NCBI GenBank assembly: GCA_014529385.2
Contig: CM043959.1
Location: 46,951,928 to 47,015,927, forward strand
Direction of reading: 5' to 3'
Length of the DNA stretch: 64,000 nt
From: Adiantum capillus-veneris
Taxonomy: Eukaryota; Streptophyta; Polypodiopsida; Polypodiales; Pteridaceae
The notes below the pieces were generated by a model, which did no database searches, was not told the origin of the DNA, and worked only from the letters and a program-made list of their open reading frames with translations. Both the position numbers and the translations under genes were made by a program. Shown one piece after another: positions 35,090 through 47,450 of the stretch. Positions within the stretch are counted from its first letter, which is position 1; each line of letters starts with the position of its first letter.

Positions 35090-35903
35090 ATACAATTCTT
35101 TTGAATCCCCTATTCTGAACAAGTGGCATCATTTCCTAAAGGAAATGGTTAAGCTCGACATCTGGATTCCAAATCATCTTCTTTAGTCAAAGATTGGAAT
35201 AAAATCTATCAAGAAACTAACATTTATACTTTTCTAGGACCACCCTTCTCAATCTTTAGAACTGTACTAACAAGACTGTACAATTTTCAAGGGCTGCCCT
35301 CTGAGTACCTAGCTGAACATTATGGCCATGCACCCCAAGATGGATCACCAAACGTGTTATTGCGGCTTCCTTTTGCGTCACATAATAGATCATATACGTA
35401 CAAGTGACCGTTTTCTCACAATAGTGACAAGTTATTTTAGATTTACCTTCGCTAGTAGGATAGCCCATGCTGATTTGTCTATCCAAATAACCATGAAAGA
35501 AAGCATCATTGCATCTTCTTTCACTAAGGTAAAAAGGGCATGTTACCTTGCAGCATTGAAGACTTCCAGGACAATAGATCAAATGCACTATGCAGTCTAT
35601 GGCCGTGTTGGTCGATGTTGGTTGAGTCCAAAGGTGACCGTCGTACTTTTGCTTATAAACCTTCAAACTTGATAGAAGGAGGTAGGAATCTCTGAAGGAA
35701 ATATTTGAAGCTCTCCATTTCTTAATGAAACACAATATTCCACAGGCACACCATTTATCGTCCATGAAAGCATAGTTGTAGTTGTCATGTTTGAAACAAA
35801 GATGGAAGGGGAAAAGGGAGTGACAAAAAGAGATGACAAGAACTGTGAGTAAGTCACAGAAAATATGCAAAAGAATACGGTTTTCAAGAGTTAATGCATT
35901 CAT
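35090..35903 (-). pseudogene. Transposase-like pseudogene, N-terminal part (right of nested gypsy)
   Basis: A 215-codon minus-strand frame (35903-35256) contains CCKVTCPFYLSERRCNDAFF, HGYLDRQISMGYPTSEGKSK, ITCHYCEKTVTCTYMIYY and VIHLGVHGHNVQLGTQRAAL. The Cys pairs followed by a late H-x-H resemble the WRKY/GCM or FLYWCH-type zinc finger that precedes the DDE domain in Mutator-like transposases. Downstream of its stop the same strand still reads as protein fragments in mixed frames up to the gypsy insertion at 35089, and the text resumes at 24970. Both family and continuity are inference; what is seen is same-strand coding-like sequence on both sides of the insertion. Confidence 0.4.
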
Positions 35904-35949
35904 TGAAAACTATAGTGAATGAGTTTCAAATATTCATTCTTTAAAATAT

Positions 35950-36407
35950 ACACAATCATAATCATTAAGATATAAAGGATTCAACAACACTTCAAATCTT
36001 TTGCAATCTCTCAAAATATATGCATTTAATACATTCATTATTGTATTTGTATATTTTACTTTAATTAAGAATATGCACAATATTACATTAAAATCAAATA
36101 TATTATAGTGCTATACAGATGGGTTATACTAATATACTCTTATACTAATAGATTCTTATACTAATATATTAAATTTATACCACATATTGTATACTATACA
36201 TGAATTCTATATATATTATATCGTTAGAATAATTTATATCAGTATTATATAATTACATGCATATACATTATACTATATACTATATACCATATATAATTCT
36301 ATATACTATAGATATTAGATAATAAATTCAATACAGCTATATAGTTTATATTATATTATATAATATGTATATTATGATGTATAGTATCTAATATACAATT
36401 ATAGTAG

Positions 36408-36465
<58 letters not shown>

Positions 36466-37075
36466 TATATTTCATATCATACTATATATTATAGAGACGT
36501 GATATATATTATATAATCTACACTCTATAGTAGTATATACAATATATAATATATATACATATATACTAACTACTTTAAATACTTCATAGCTTATATGTAT
36601 ATACTATAATAAATATTAAATACTATATTTCAAATCATACTATATCTTGCATATACTAGAGATATGCTATATATATTATATATAATATATACTCTATTGT
36701 AGTATTTATAATATAATAGTATATGTTATATACTATTATAATATGTAGTATGTGGTATAGTACAATGTAATATGTAGTATATACTATATATACTATGTTA
36801 TATTATGCTATATACTATATAAGATATATCACGTATATTATAGTATATAGTAGATAATATAATTTTATATACATAACATATATAGTAAGTAATATATAGT
36901 AGTGTAGTACTAACATACATAGTATATATAATATGTCATATATTGCATATAGTATGTATATTATATTATATATTAACGTAGTATATATTATATATAGCGT
37001 ATATATATTATATAAAGCATAAATAACATATAAAATGTTAATATTATATAATGTATGATTATATACTAAGTGTTA
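35950..37075. repeat. AT-rich region with (AT)n tract
   Basis: About 1.1 kb made almost entirely of A and T, mostly degenerate TATA-type repeats, with an uninterrupted (AT)n at 36411-36458. No ORF of note. Such tracts can be fragile or serve as matrix-attachment or DNA-unwinding regions, but nothing here shows that. Confidence 0.85.
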
Positions 37076-37222
37076 TTATTTGTGCTTTTTTGGATAGATT
37101 AAGGGTTTTATCATATAAGGAAGAAAAAAAGCATGTGCCATTTTTTTTGGAACAAAGGAAGAAGGTTCAGGTGTACATTTTCTTCTCCTCCTGCGTTTTC
37201 TACGCGCTCATTTTGTCGCTTG

Positions 37223-37336
37223 TAGGTCCAATGTTTTGCACAAAAGAAAGAGGGGGCATAGAGCCCCTCCATCATCCCCGTGCGGGGATGATTGGGGGAC
37301 TCTGTCCCCCCTCTTTTTTCTTGCGCAAAATGTTGG
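37223..37336. repeat. GC-rich palindrome, locus C1 (about 114 bp)
   Basis: Nearly symmetric over its whole length. Outer arms are GGTCCAATGTTTTGCACAAAAG and the complement of GCGCAAAATGTTGGACC, middle arms GAGGGGGCATAGAG / CTCTGTCCCCCCTC, inner arms CCATCATCCCCG / CGGGGATGATTGG. It shares the inner core with loci A, B and D, while the middle arms differ between loci yet remain complementary. Confidence 0.85.
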
Positions 37337-37404
37337 ACCCAAGCAGCAAAATCATCCGAATTTTTTGAAAATTTGCTACATTTCTCTGGAAATTTCACCA
37401 ATTT

Positions 37405-37503
37405 GCAAAAAAAAGGGGGAGGTGGAGTTCCCGCATGTGGATGATGGGGGGGGGGGGGGGGGGGCTCTGTCCCCCTCTCTTTTTGCGCAAAACATTGGAC
37501 TTG
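37405..37503. repeat. GC-rich palindrome, locus C2, with 19-G run
   Basis: Second copy about 170 bp after C1, sharing the right arm CTCTTTTTGCGCAAAACATTGGAC and following AAAATCATCCAATTTTTT text. The left half is degenerate (GGGGGAGGTGGAGTTCCC). One arm has become a run of 19 G at 37446-37464. It appears to be a tandem duplicate of C1 that has drifted. Confidence 0.7.
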
Positions 37504-37509
37504 CGAGTG

Positions 37510-38600
37510 GCAAAATCATCCAATTTTTTTTGAAAATTTGGATGATTTTGCTCAAAATTTGACTTTTTTTTAATGAATAGGCAAAAATCTATGATTATTG
37601 ATGCGCATTAGTATTCACACAGATACCTCTCGAACTCATGCATACATAAACGAACCAACCATGGCATGCATGCTAAGGATACTCTCTAGTGTTCGCAATC
37701 CAAATCATCCTCACAAGCAATGGCACAACTGGCTACAACTACAGAAGCCATATTCACTTAGCAATTTTGGGCCTACAACCATGGCCATTTTCAACCATAG
37801 CCGCTCAGCCTAGCCCTGTGGCCCATGCAGAAGATGAGTAGTGACAATGTGTCAAAAAATGGAATGCTATATGTGTTCTTCAAATGGGGACCAAGGGAAG
37901 TGATCATAAGTGGTTCGTCGCTTTCAACTCAATGGTCCTTATGAGACTCTGCATGCAGGCAGTTGCTAGAGACCACAAACTAGGGCAAGGCAACTCATGC
38001 CAGTTCTAGTATAAAGGTCTTTATGTTGTTGCTATGAAGTACGATGTCAAAGTAGATGCAATGCTATCCACGGGAACTCCTGCAGCTCTACTATTTCCAT
38101 GCCCGTGGCTACCCAATCTGGCAAGCTTATGCATTCCCTCAACGATATGGGCCGGTCCCCACACATATTTTTTTGTGCAGCTGTCCATGGCCGTGCACAA
38201 CTATATGGAGATTTTGTGCTTCCATCATGGTTGGAGAAATAGTGGAGAGCTCTATTATAAAAAAATTACTGGCAGGCAGCAGCAATGGGTGGGACACAGG
38301 CAAGTGCCTCACGTGAATGCATGTGATGCTCAGCCTCCACTCTATTGTTTCTACCAAGGCGGCTCCCACTCTGGCAAGATTTTCTACACACAAATGCAAA
38401 GAAAATAGCAAGGGAACCTTATCTATAGGCGACGGATGATAATAGATGAAGACATAGCCATGGGGGCATACTTGGACACAAAGCCTCGCTCGTGCCTTTG
38501 TTCTCCTGTGATGACTACTGGCCTTGCTCGGCCTTACGCTACCTTCTTGCTGGCCTTGTTCCATTGGTTGGTGACCTTCCAGTAGCCCCGCTCTCTATCC
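37510..38600. other. No recognised gene
   Basis: Mixed-composition DNA with overlapping frames of about 60-140 codons on both strands between 38034 and 38564. None shows a recognisable domain, and frames on opposite strands overlap almost completely. Nothing else is supported. Confidence 0.4.
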
Positions 38601-38604
38601 CTCT

Positions 38605-38691
38605 TTGTGCAAAAAAAAAGGAGAGGGCCAAGAGCTCCCCATCATCCGTGCGCGCGGATGATTGGGGGGCTCTTGGCCCTGCCCTTTTTTT

Positions 38692-38693
<2 letters not shown>
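38605..38693. repeat. GC-rich palindrome, locus D
   Basis: Outer arms GGGCCAAGAGC / GCTCTTGGCCC are exact complements over 11 bp. Inner arms CCCCATCATCCG / CGGATGATTGGGG lie around a GCGCGC centre. The left flank TTTGTGCAAAAAAAAAGGAG matches the corresponding left arm part of C1. This is the cleanest member of the family. Confidence 0.85.
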
Positions 38694-38725
<32 letters not shown>

Positions 38726-38841
38726 AGAAGAAGAAGAAGAAGAAGAATAAGAAGAAGAAGAACAAGAAGAGAATTTTTAAAGTCATGGGAAACTATCCCA
38801 AGAGACCTTAAAGATGTATCGACAAAAGTTGAACTCAAGAC

Positions 38842-38939
<98 letters not shown>
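38694..38939. repeat. Compound microsatellites (CA)n, (GAA)n, (TG)n(GA)n
   Basis: (CA)n at about 38694-38721 and (GAA)n, lightly interrupted, at 38727-38771. After a 70-bp spacer, (TG)n runs from 38843 to 38920, directly followed by (GA)n to 38939. Confidence 0.95.
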
Positions 38940-39255
38940 AAGAGATCATCTTAAAAGGAATGTTCAAAAATATCTTTGCTAACAATCATGCCATTTTGAA
39001 ATTCCAAAATGCCGATTTCAGTGGAGGATCCAAATAAAAACTATCGATTCATTTTTATGATTTTTTTCGTAGATAGGATAGATAGTGGGAGTGCATGTGC
39101 TTGTTGCCACATGAAGACGACGACCCTCTCCATTTTTACTTGGCTGGATGTCAAGTGCATCAAAAGCTGCTCATGCAGTGGATAGGTCTGATTTGGGCTT
39201 TCTATTGTTGATGGCAGAGGGTGCATTAGATATTTCCGGAAGAAGCTTTAGATGA

Positions 39256-39569
39256 GACAACGATCATGGTGGACATGATAGAAAAAGTGAGCGTGATGGC
39301 AAAATTCACAAAAGAGGTGATGATGGAGATCATAGTAGACATAATCATGATCACGATGATGGATATCATGGTAGACATGATCTACATGAGAGGAGGTATG
39401 AAAGACAAAGAGACCATGATAGACAAGATGGAGATAGAAGGGATCATAACCATGGGGATATGATGACGAGAGTCACACAGAGCAAGATGATTGCATGGAT
39501 AGATACAATGGATATGTTGGCGATAATGAAGATGATATGTTCAAAGAGATAGTCAACGAAGATCTTTGA
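39256..39569 (+). pseudogene. Asp/His/Arg-rich coding-like remnant
   Basis: One frame reads DNDHGGHDRKSERDGKIHKR and DDGDHSRHNHDHDDGYHGRH; after a shift the strand continues with YERQRDHDRQDGDRRDHNHG and then YDDESHTEQDDCMDRYNGYV up to EIVNEDL and a TGA at 39567-39569. Long charged RD/HD runs are typical of C-termini of splicing-related proteins such as U1-70K-like or SR-like factors. The need for frame changes suggests a pseudogene or a processed fragment. The specific parent gene is not identified and low-complexity DNA could mimic this. Confidence 0.3.
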
Positions 39570-41030
39570 CTATTTTCAAGCGCAGTCATCTATGCTTGCA
39601 TCTGCAACAAAGAATTTGGCATTATGTAAGGAGCTAATATGGGGGAAAAAATCTATCGCAAATCATAAGTCGGGGGTTACCAAATAAAACATTGTCCTTG
39701 AAAATTCTTTGGTCAATATATCCACTAACTATAGAGTGTTTCATGAACACATAACAAGTTTTTGGCGGGCTTCCTATTCAAGAGATCATCACCATCTAAT
39801 ATAGGACATTTCCAAGTAGGGAAGGGTTAGGAGCTTCTCTATATGTACAACTCTCCTAGCCCTCATAACCACTTTAGGCAATAGTAAGTACTTACACTTT
39901 GCACAAAATTTCTCACAAAGAAATGATGATTCAAAATGTTTCTAAACTTTATTAAATACAAGATCAGGTTCTGAATGGGTACATTGAACACTATGTAAGT
40001 CAAGCCTTTGAAAGATAGAGAAAGCTAGATAGACGATAAGATATGGTTCCAAACTTTTCTTTAGCATATGTATAGTGTTCTTGGAACCATAGGAAGCATG
40101 CCACCAAATGTGGCATGAGTCCAACTCGTGTATATTAAGTGTGGTACATTTTAAATAGCACAAAAAGTGCTTCATATTTGGAAGGTTGTCTCTTGGAATG
40201 CAATCACTTGTGCTTGAGGAACTTTCGGTTCAGAATGTCGCCTCTTGGATTCACTTCCTTATGGTTAGATTTCACCATACTGGAAGGTTAGCATTAGAGA
40301 GGATTGCATATAAGAAACTACTTTGGTGTAGACATACATGCAGTTTCAAGAGCAACTAAAGGAAGGGGCATTGACAATTACAAAGCAAAGGAGGGAGCAT
40401 GTTCCTACATTTTTTAGCTCACTGATCTTGAAGAGGACCACATTGTCCAAGTTTCTTTCCTTCCTCTACATGGTCTCTTAGTCTTCCAAAATGGTGTTCC
40501 AAAACACATTAAGTTTAAGGTGAGTGTGATCAATATTATGGACAATGATAGTCTCCTTAGAGCATGAATATGTACATATGCTCTGTCTAGACATTTCATT
40601 TTGATGTTTTTATTTGTGTGTTTTATGTATACGGTGGCCACATGACTTGGAAATGGCATTATGGTGGTCGTGTGACTTGTTAATGTGATTGGAGGTCTGT
40701 TATGTGGTACGATATGCATATCATATTGCTACTTGGAATCTAGTTTGGTTTTGAGCTTAGTTGAATTGATTTGCTAGGTTACTTTGAAACTATGGCAAGT
40801 ATGTTGTTTGGTATCCTTGAGAATATAATGCTCAATAAAAACTAATTAGAAATGGTTATTTTTTCAAAGTTACATTTCAGGATAATAAGAGATGTGCATG
40901 GGCATACATTCCCACAAGCAACGGCATGCATGCATGGTACATTTGATTGTTTGGTGATTTGAAGGAATGCACAATCGAATGTAGATTTTTCCCATACCAC
41001 ATGACACACTAATATTTGAAGATATCTTTA
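39570..41030. other. No recognised gene
   Basis: AT-leaning DNA with only short frames on both strands and no repeat of note. It would be the place for the 5' LTR of the following gypsy element, but no match to the LTR beginning at 48307 was seen. Confidence 0.45.
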
Positions 41031-41081
41031 TTGTAATACAAGCGTACAAAAGATCAAAAATAATGTTTCAATTCCAAAATC

Positions 41082-44000
41082 TTGAAAACGAAAGCTCGCA
41101 AATATAAAATCCCCACCATAAAGCCTATTGCTAAAGAGCCAAAGATATTTGAGATGACTTTGGGAGATCTCATCAAGGCCATTCAAGAAAGTCTTAGAGA
41201 CAATTGTCTCCACAAAACAATCATATGTATCCAAGAAGGGAGCAACCATGGTGCTCAATTTGCTTTGGTCCACATAGTACTATTGAATGCCTTATGTTTA
41301 AAGTAGAATTTAATGGGATTTCAATGCATGTGGGAAGTCATCAATCCAAGGATTGCATAGTATTTAAACACGCGATGGCCAATAGACCTACCTTAGCATG
41401 GACGACCATATCTCGAGAGCATGTATGGATGCTGGCCCCACCTCTTGAACAACTATCATAACACATGGTCACCATTACCACCTCCAGTGCTAGGACCGCA
41501 ACCCCCACATCCAAGAATCACCCCTGTGAATCATATGGGTTGCAAGCCATCTAGTGCTTGTTTGGAAGGCTATGAGGAAGATATAGACCCTACTATTGCC
41601 TATGGGATGGATGTATTTGAAGAGTGTCCACAATACTACATGGAGGACTAATGGGGTTGCGAGCCATCTAGTGCTTGTTTGGAAGGCTATGAGGAAGATA
41701 TAGACCCTACTATTGCCTATGGGATGGATGTATTTGAAGAGTGTCCACAATACTACATGGAGGACTAATGGGGACAAGTCAAAACTGTCTATCATGTAGC
41801 TGCTCTTGCGACAAGAGGCCAAAATATCAATTTCACCTACTAAGAGATTACCTCTTCAATGCTATGAGTGTGGGGGTCCACATCATCTAGCCGAGTGTCC
41901 TATTAGACTACAAAATAATTCCACACTAATGTAAACCAATCAAGAGAGTAAAACTACAATGCAGATACTCATGTGTGATTGATGGTCATAGATCATTTGA
42001 TTGCCCAATGTCCTAATAATCCAAATTCACCAAGATCACACCATTGAACTTAATTAAGGTTACCGAGAAGGCATCACAAAGTACATTTGTGGTACTAGTA
42101 AATGTACTCACATAATCAATGCTCCAAAACCAAAATTATATTCTTGAAGAAAGAGACACATCATCAATTGCCCAATCCCTGAAGAAGAAGAAAACACAAA
42201 TGATGAGATCACAAAAATCAGCAAAGTCAAGCATATAGAGGAGATCAAGCAAGTCAAGCAATGAATGAGTTTGGTAGAAGAGACCCAAAAAAGGGATCAA
42301 GAGCTAGCACCTAGGAAGATCCAAATTATAGACACAATGTTCTCTATACAAAATCAACCTCACAAAGACCATAGACCACTAGCCATACCTAGCCTCATCC
42401 AAGAAAAAAGTGACTTTAAGTTATTGGGAAGTGGAGGTACTCCCTTCTTGTTGGAGAGAATGTTTATAGAGGGATTACCTGACCCTATCAAAGAAATGGA
42501 GATCCCATCGTCTCCATGTCAAGGGATTGAAGCCCAAAAAGTGCCGTAAAATATTGCCAAATTGATGAATTTCATGGCTTCAGAAGCTTGAACCACCATC
42601 ATGTCTAAACTATATGGACACCCCGAGCTATTCTTAGCTCTTCGAGATTTCCTCAATGGAGAACTGAAAGTCAGACTACCACAATTTGCACAAATGGATG
42701 GAGCTAGGGAGGTGCAAATAGAGGATGACCACTTAGATCCACAACCCAACCTAGATGAGAACTCTGTTGTTGAAATACATGTTAACAAGTTGGGACAATA
42801 CTTTGAAGGTGATGAATCCAATGCAACCATACCAATCACGACCAAAGGATTAATTGTGAAGGGAATCCTTGATGGGGGCACTGGGATTAGAATTGTAACT
42901 AAAAATTACTAGGAATCTATGGGAAAAACTCACCTTAGGACTACAAACATAGTGATAAAGATGGACAATGGTACTATTGTTAAACGTATTGAGATGCTAG
43001 AAGATCTCAAGATCAAGGTTCTTAGACAAAAATAAGGCATACCTTCATTGTTATGGATTTTTCCAAGCACACTATGTCATTTGTGATGATATTAGGACGT
43101 CCTTTCATGAGGGAAGAAAAAATGGTGCATGACTGGTCTAAAAACCATGTATACTTATAGTTCCAAGGCTCTGCCGTTCGAGTTAATCTCGTGATTGGCC
43201 TGGCACATCCTCTAGGAAATAGATTTATAATTGACCATTAATCTGACAACACAATTTGCTTAGCCCCATTGCAGTATTGTTACACGTGTAAAAAGGACAT
43301 TGGTGTTTGAGAAGATTCCCCTTTATATGGATGTTCTACCTCGAAGGGCTGAGTCTGACAACGTGGATTGGGTCCACCTAGCAACAACCATGGATACTTG
43401 GGGAAATAGGGGGATGACCTAGGTAACACTTGAGGGGGATGAAATGCCACAACTCGTGCCTTTAAATATGATAGGAGCAATGCATATAGCTTCTGATGAC
43501 CTACCAGGTGAAGGCTTGACTCACATTGGAACCAATAGCGTCTCAAAATACTATAGCCCACATGAGACGGAGTCAAAATCATTAATTGAAATTGACTGTA
43601 AGGACAAGGAATCTTAGTTAAATCTTGGTGCAAATGTGGGGACAAACCATTCAAGACCTAATGGTACCCTAGATGACAATCTATCCTGGAGAGGTAAAGA
43701 CACAAGTAGCACTTCATCTAGCGACTTTGCACTAGAGATTGGCCATAATAAAAAATTAAACAAGAGGAGTAATCAATATAAGAGGTGATGATGTCGAGCT
43801 AATTTACATGCTAGGATAAATGAAAAGAAATTTACCGCAGAATGGCTCAGTTAGATGGGGGACATGTGATGCTCATCGAAAGTTGGTAAATAATTGGGGT
43901 GAATACATTGAAAGTGTCATGTGGTGCAATTCACAATCCATTGACATCACATAGCTAGAAGCTACAAAGAAGCCAAAGTTGAGCTGCATTGTAAGGAGAC

Positions 44001-47000
44001 GCCAAAATTGAGAGTTTTATCAACAACAAAAGGAAGTAGAAGAGAAATCACAGTCCACAAAACAACAAGACCCCATAGATTTACATCCAACACTCAGCAT
44101 TTTAAATCATACACCTCGGAGGAGCATAAGGTTGTGTATACAAAGTCCCAAAGAACACCTATCAATGAAAATAATGGATTCTATGACGATCCAATGATAG
44201 TTAAGGAAATAGAGTTAGTAGACCCATGTGAGGAATCCAAACCTGTTTTCATTGCCCAAGATCAGACAGAGACTGAGAAATATGTACTTAAGGATATTCT
44301 CGAGGAATTCAAGGATATATTTGCTTAGACATATCATGATATGAAAGGTGTTCCACCTTCCATGGTGCAACACACAATTCCTATGAATACATGGCTAATC
44401 TAGTCCAGAACCGACCCTACCCAATGAATCCTAAGTATGCAAAGATTGTTCAAAAAGAGATTGGAAGGCTTGTCAAATGCGGATTCATATACCCTATTGA
44501 GCACTCATAATGGGTGTCTTTAATAGTTATTGTTCCAAAAAATAATTGGAAACTCAAAGTGTGCGTGGATCTCAAGAAGGTCAATTTTGCCACTAGGAGA
44601 GAACATTACCCCTTGCCATATTCAGAACATGTGCTTGAAAGAGTTGGAAGGAAGGAAGCTTATAGCTTTTTAGATCGGTACTCTGGCTACAATCAAATTA
44701 CAATTGCACTAGAGGACCAAGCTAAAACTACTTCTATAACCGAATTTGGAGTGTTCACATTTTGTGTTATGGCTTTTGGCTTAACGAATGCCCCTGCTAC
44801 CTTCCAATGATTAATAAACACTGCTTTTAGGGAATATTTGAGGGAGTTTTGTGAAGCTTTCTTAGATGACCTTTGTGTTTATTTTTCTTGGAAATAACAT
44901 CTATCATGTTTACGAAAGTGTTTGAAAAGTACACGTTGTATCACATCTCATTAAACCCTTTTAAATGCCAATTTTGGGTTAAACATGGAGTCATTTTAGG
45001 GCATATAGTGGTCAAAAATAGGATTTTTACAAATGAGAGCAAAATTAAACCCATTTCCAATTTACCACCACCTACAAACTATAAAGGAGTTCAAAAGTTC
45101 ATGGGCCATGTTGGTTATTACCGGCGGGTTATTTTAAACTTTGTTGAGATAGCTCGCCCATTGTACAAGCTTCTTATTGAGTTCCACTAGATGGCGGAGT
45201 GTGACTATGCTTATGAGTTATTAAAAAAGGCCTTGGAAAGTGCTTCCATCCTACGAGTGCGCAATTGAAATGTAATTTTCCATGTGCATATTATTGGGTG
45301 TGCTCTAGCTCAACAAGGAGAACAAAAATTGGACTACCCCATCAGCTTTGCAAGTCGTCAATTAGATGATGCTGAGAGGAACTACACCACTACAAAGAGG
45401 AAAGGTTTAACTATGATTTACATAGTAAAGAAATTTTGCTACTACTTCTTGCCAACATTGTTCTATCTAGTGAATAAACCTTGCTCCATGGGGAGAATTA
45501 CACAATGGTTATTAATTCTTCTTGAGTTTGATTTTACCATTGTGGTGAGACCCGATAAAAGACATGTCATGGTGGATCATTTGTCTCGCATAACCAATGG
45601 TGAAGCCTCTACTAGAATCGATGATGAATTTATTGATACTTCCCTGTTCCTAGTTGAGACCATGCCTGAATGGAGTAAGAAGGTTGTGAAATTTTAATTA
45701 ATGGTTTTCCACCCAAAGAGCTTCGTAAGGATATAGCTGAAAAACTATTGAAGTAATGTCAACCTTATTCTCTAATTGCAGGAACTCTCGACAAGCTAGG
45801 AAAGGATGATATTGTTAGACGTTGTGCTTGTGAGAATGAGTATTTATACATACTACAAGAAGCCCACATGGGTATAGCAGGAGGACATTTTTCAGGGGAA
45901 CTAACTGCTAGAAAGGTGTTGCAATCAGGGTATTGGTGGCCTACCTTATTCAAGGATGCATCACTTTTTGCAAAAGGGTGTGATGAATGACAATGTTTCA
46001 AGATCATATAACAAAAGGATAAGATGCCCTTACATCCTATTTAAGTGACTCAACCATTTGAAAAATGGGATTTAGACTTTTTAGGCCCAATTAGTCCGGC
46101 ATCTCATAACACTCAATCTCGATATATTATTGTTGCCACTGACTATGTGACAAAGTGGGCGGGAGCCAAGGCAACACACAAGGCTGATGCAAGTTCAACT
46201 GCTAAGTTTCTCTTTGAGAACATTATTATGAGATTTGGTTGTCCCTTTGAACTTGTGAGTGACAATGGTACTCATTTTATAAATGGAGTGATAAAGGAAC
46301 TCACGAAAAACTTTATGATAGCCCACCATAAGTCTACACCTTATTATCCACAAGCAACTGGCCAAGCTGAGAGCACTAACAAGACCTTAATTTCTATCTT
46401 GACCAAAACAGTGGAAGCTCATCACACAGATTGGGATTGAAGGTGACTTCAGCTCTATGGGCTTATTGTACTTCTTACAAAGTGGCTATTAATTGTACAC
46501 CATTCAAGATGGTATATGGCCAAGAAGAAGTTATGCTATGGGAGTTTGTAATTCCTAGTCCGTGGGTAGCTTCACAAGAAGATTGGGATGGTAACCCTTT
46601 AGTTAAGCGTTTATATATCCTTGAGGTTAGATAAAGAAAGACAATTGACTGTGCAAAATACACTTGTGGAGAAAGATAGGAGAAAGAAATGTTTTGACCG
46701 TCATTTAAAGAACAAGGATATCAAGGTTGGGGATAAAGTCCTTATGTATGAAGTGTGTAACGAGAAGAAAAAGTTGAAATATGCCAGAAAAGGATCATAT
46801 AGAGTATGCGAAATCACCCCACAAGGTACCATTAGTGTGGAAACTCTTGATGGAGTTGAAATCATTGGATTCCTCAATGGGAGTAAATTTAAAAGATACT
46901 ATGATCCTTTAAGCCAAGAGGAGCTACGTGCCATCCATAAAAAAAAAGGCAGCCAAGGCACAAGAAGAATTGAAAAAGATACAAGCTCAAGTTAAGGCTA

Positions 47001-47110
47001 AGGAGCAACAACAACGTATTAGACGCCAACGAGAGGCCAACCTTGAAGTTACACATGCATTTCAAGTTGAAACAGAGGATGATTGGTTGGACTCTGAGAC
47101 ACCTCTATGA
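41082..47110 (+). pseudogene. Decayed Ty3/gypsy gag-pol, plus strand
   Basis: In order: a gag tail with knuckles CSICFGPHSTIEC (about 41255), CYECGGPHHLAECP (about 41850) and a weaker one near 41960; protease-like GILDGGTGIRIVTKNY (about 42870); RT core LKVCVDLKKVNFATRREHYPLPY, SFLDRYSGYNQITIALEDQA and FGLTNAPATFQ (44540-44810), FLDDLCVYF near 44865; thumb GHIVVKNRIF; RNase H-linked YPISFASRQLDDAERNYTTT with a small internal deletion; integrase FEKWDLDFLGPI, LVSDNGTHF and ATGQAESTNK, so the D, D and E residues remain. A C-terminal KVGDKVLMYEVCNEKKKL domain ends near 47110. Many stops and frame changes show it is old. The 5' LTR was not found. A 117-bp in-frame duplication lies in gag. Confidence 0.88.
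41537..41770 (+). repeat. 117-bp tandem duplication in gag remnant
   Basis: The unit from GGGTTGCAAGCCATCTAGTG to CATGGAGGACTAAT occurs twice in direct tandem with a single noted difference (GCAAGCC / GCGAGCC). The period of 117 bp equals 39 codons. Confidence 0.9.
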
Positions 47111-47124
47111 TACCCTATTGGGCT

Positions 47125-47450
47125 AAATAGCACGTATAGGAACGTGCTATATAATGCCTTATTGGACAAAGGTGCTAAATATAATCTGCTATCGTATGGA
47201 GTGTTGTTCAATTAGGAAATCCATCTCTATTTGAGAGTACAATCCAAGTGAAGGGTATCAACAAGAAAAAACCTAATATTTTTAGGAACCTGACACACTT
47301 CTGTCGGTTATGACAATGGGGTCATAGCTCAAGACTTTTTGGTCATGCCTGCTAGAACTATGGAAGGCAATATAAACCTAGGATGCAAGTGGATGTTAGC
47401 GACTAAATGCACTATTGATTGGGGGACTGGAAGTGTCACAACATAGAAAC
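47125..47450 (+). pseudogene. Second retropepsin-like segment downstream of integrase
   Basis: After the integrase region a plus-strand frame reads NVLYNALLDKGAKYNLLSYGV, then after stops and shifts VGYDNGVIAQDFLVMPARTM and GCKWMLATKCTIDWGTGS. The spacing of an ALLDxGAxxNLLS site, a DFLVMP strand and a later LG-x-x-W...IDW block matches the retropepsin fold seen before RT in gypsy elements. Here it sits 3' of integrase. The residue after the Asp is Lys rather than Thr or Ser. It could be an accessory ORF of this element or the start of another truncated element in the same orientation. Downstream, WVPK recurs (47650, 47945) in broken frames. Confidence 0.45.

Noticed and set aside
35322-35672. 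116-codon plus-strand ORF
   Set aside because: It overlaps the better-supported Cys/His-bearing minus-strand frame and shows no motif.
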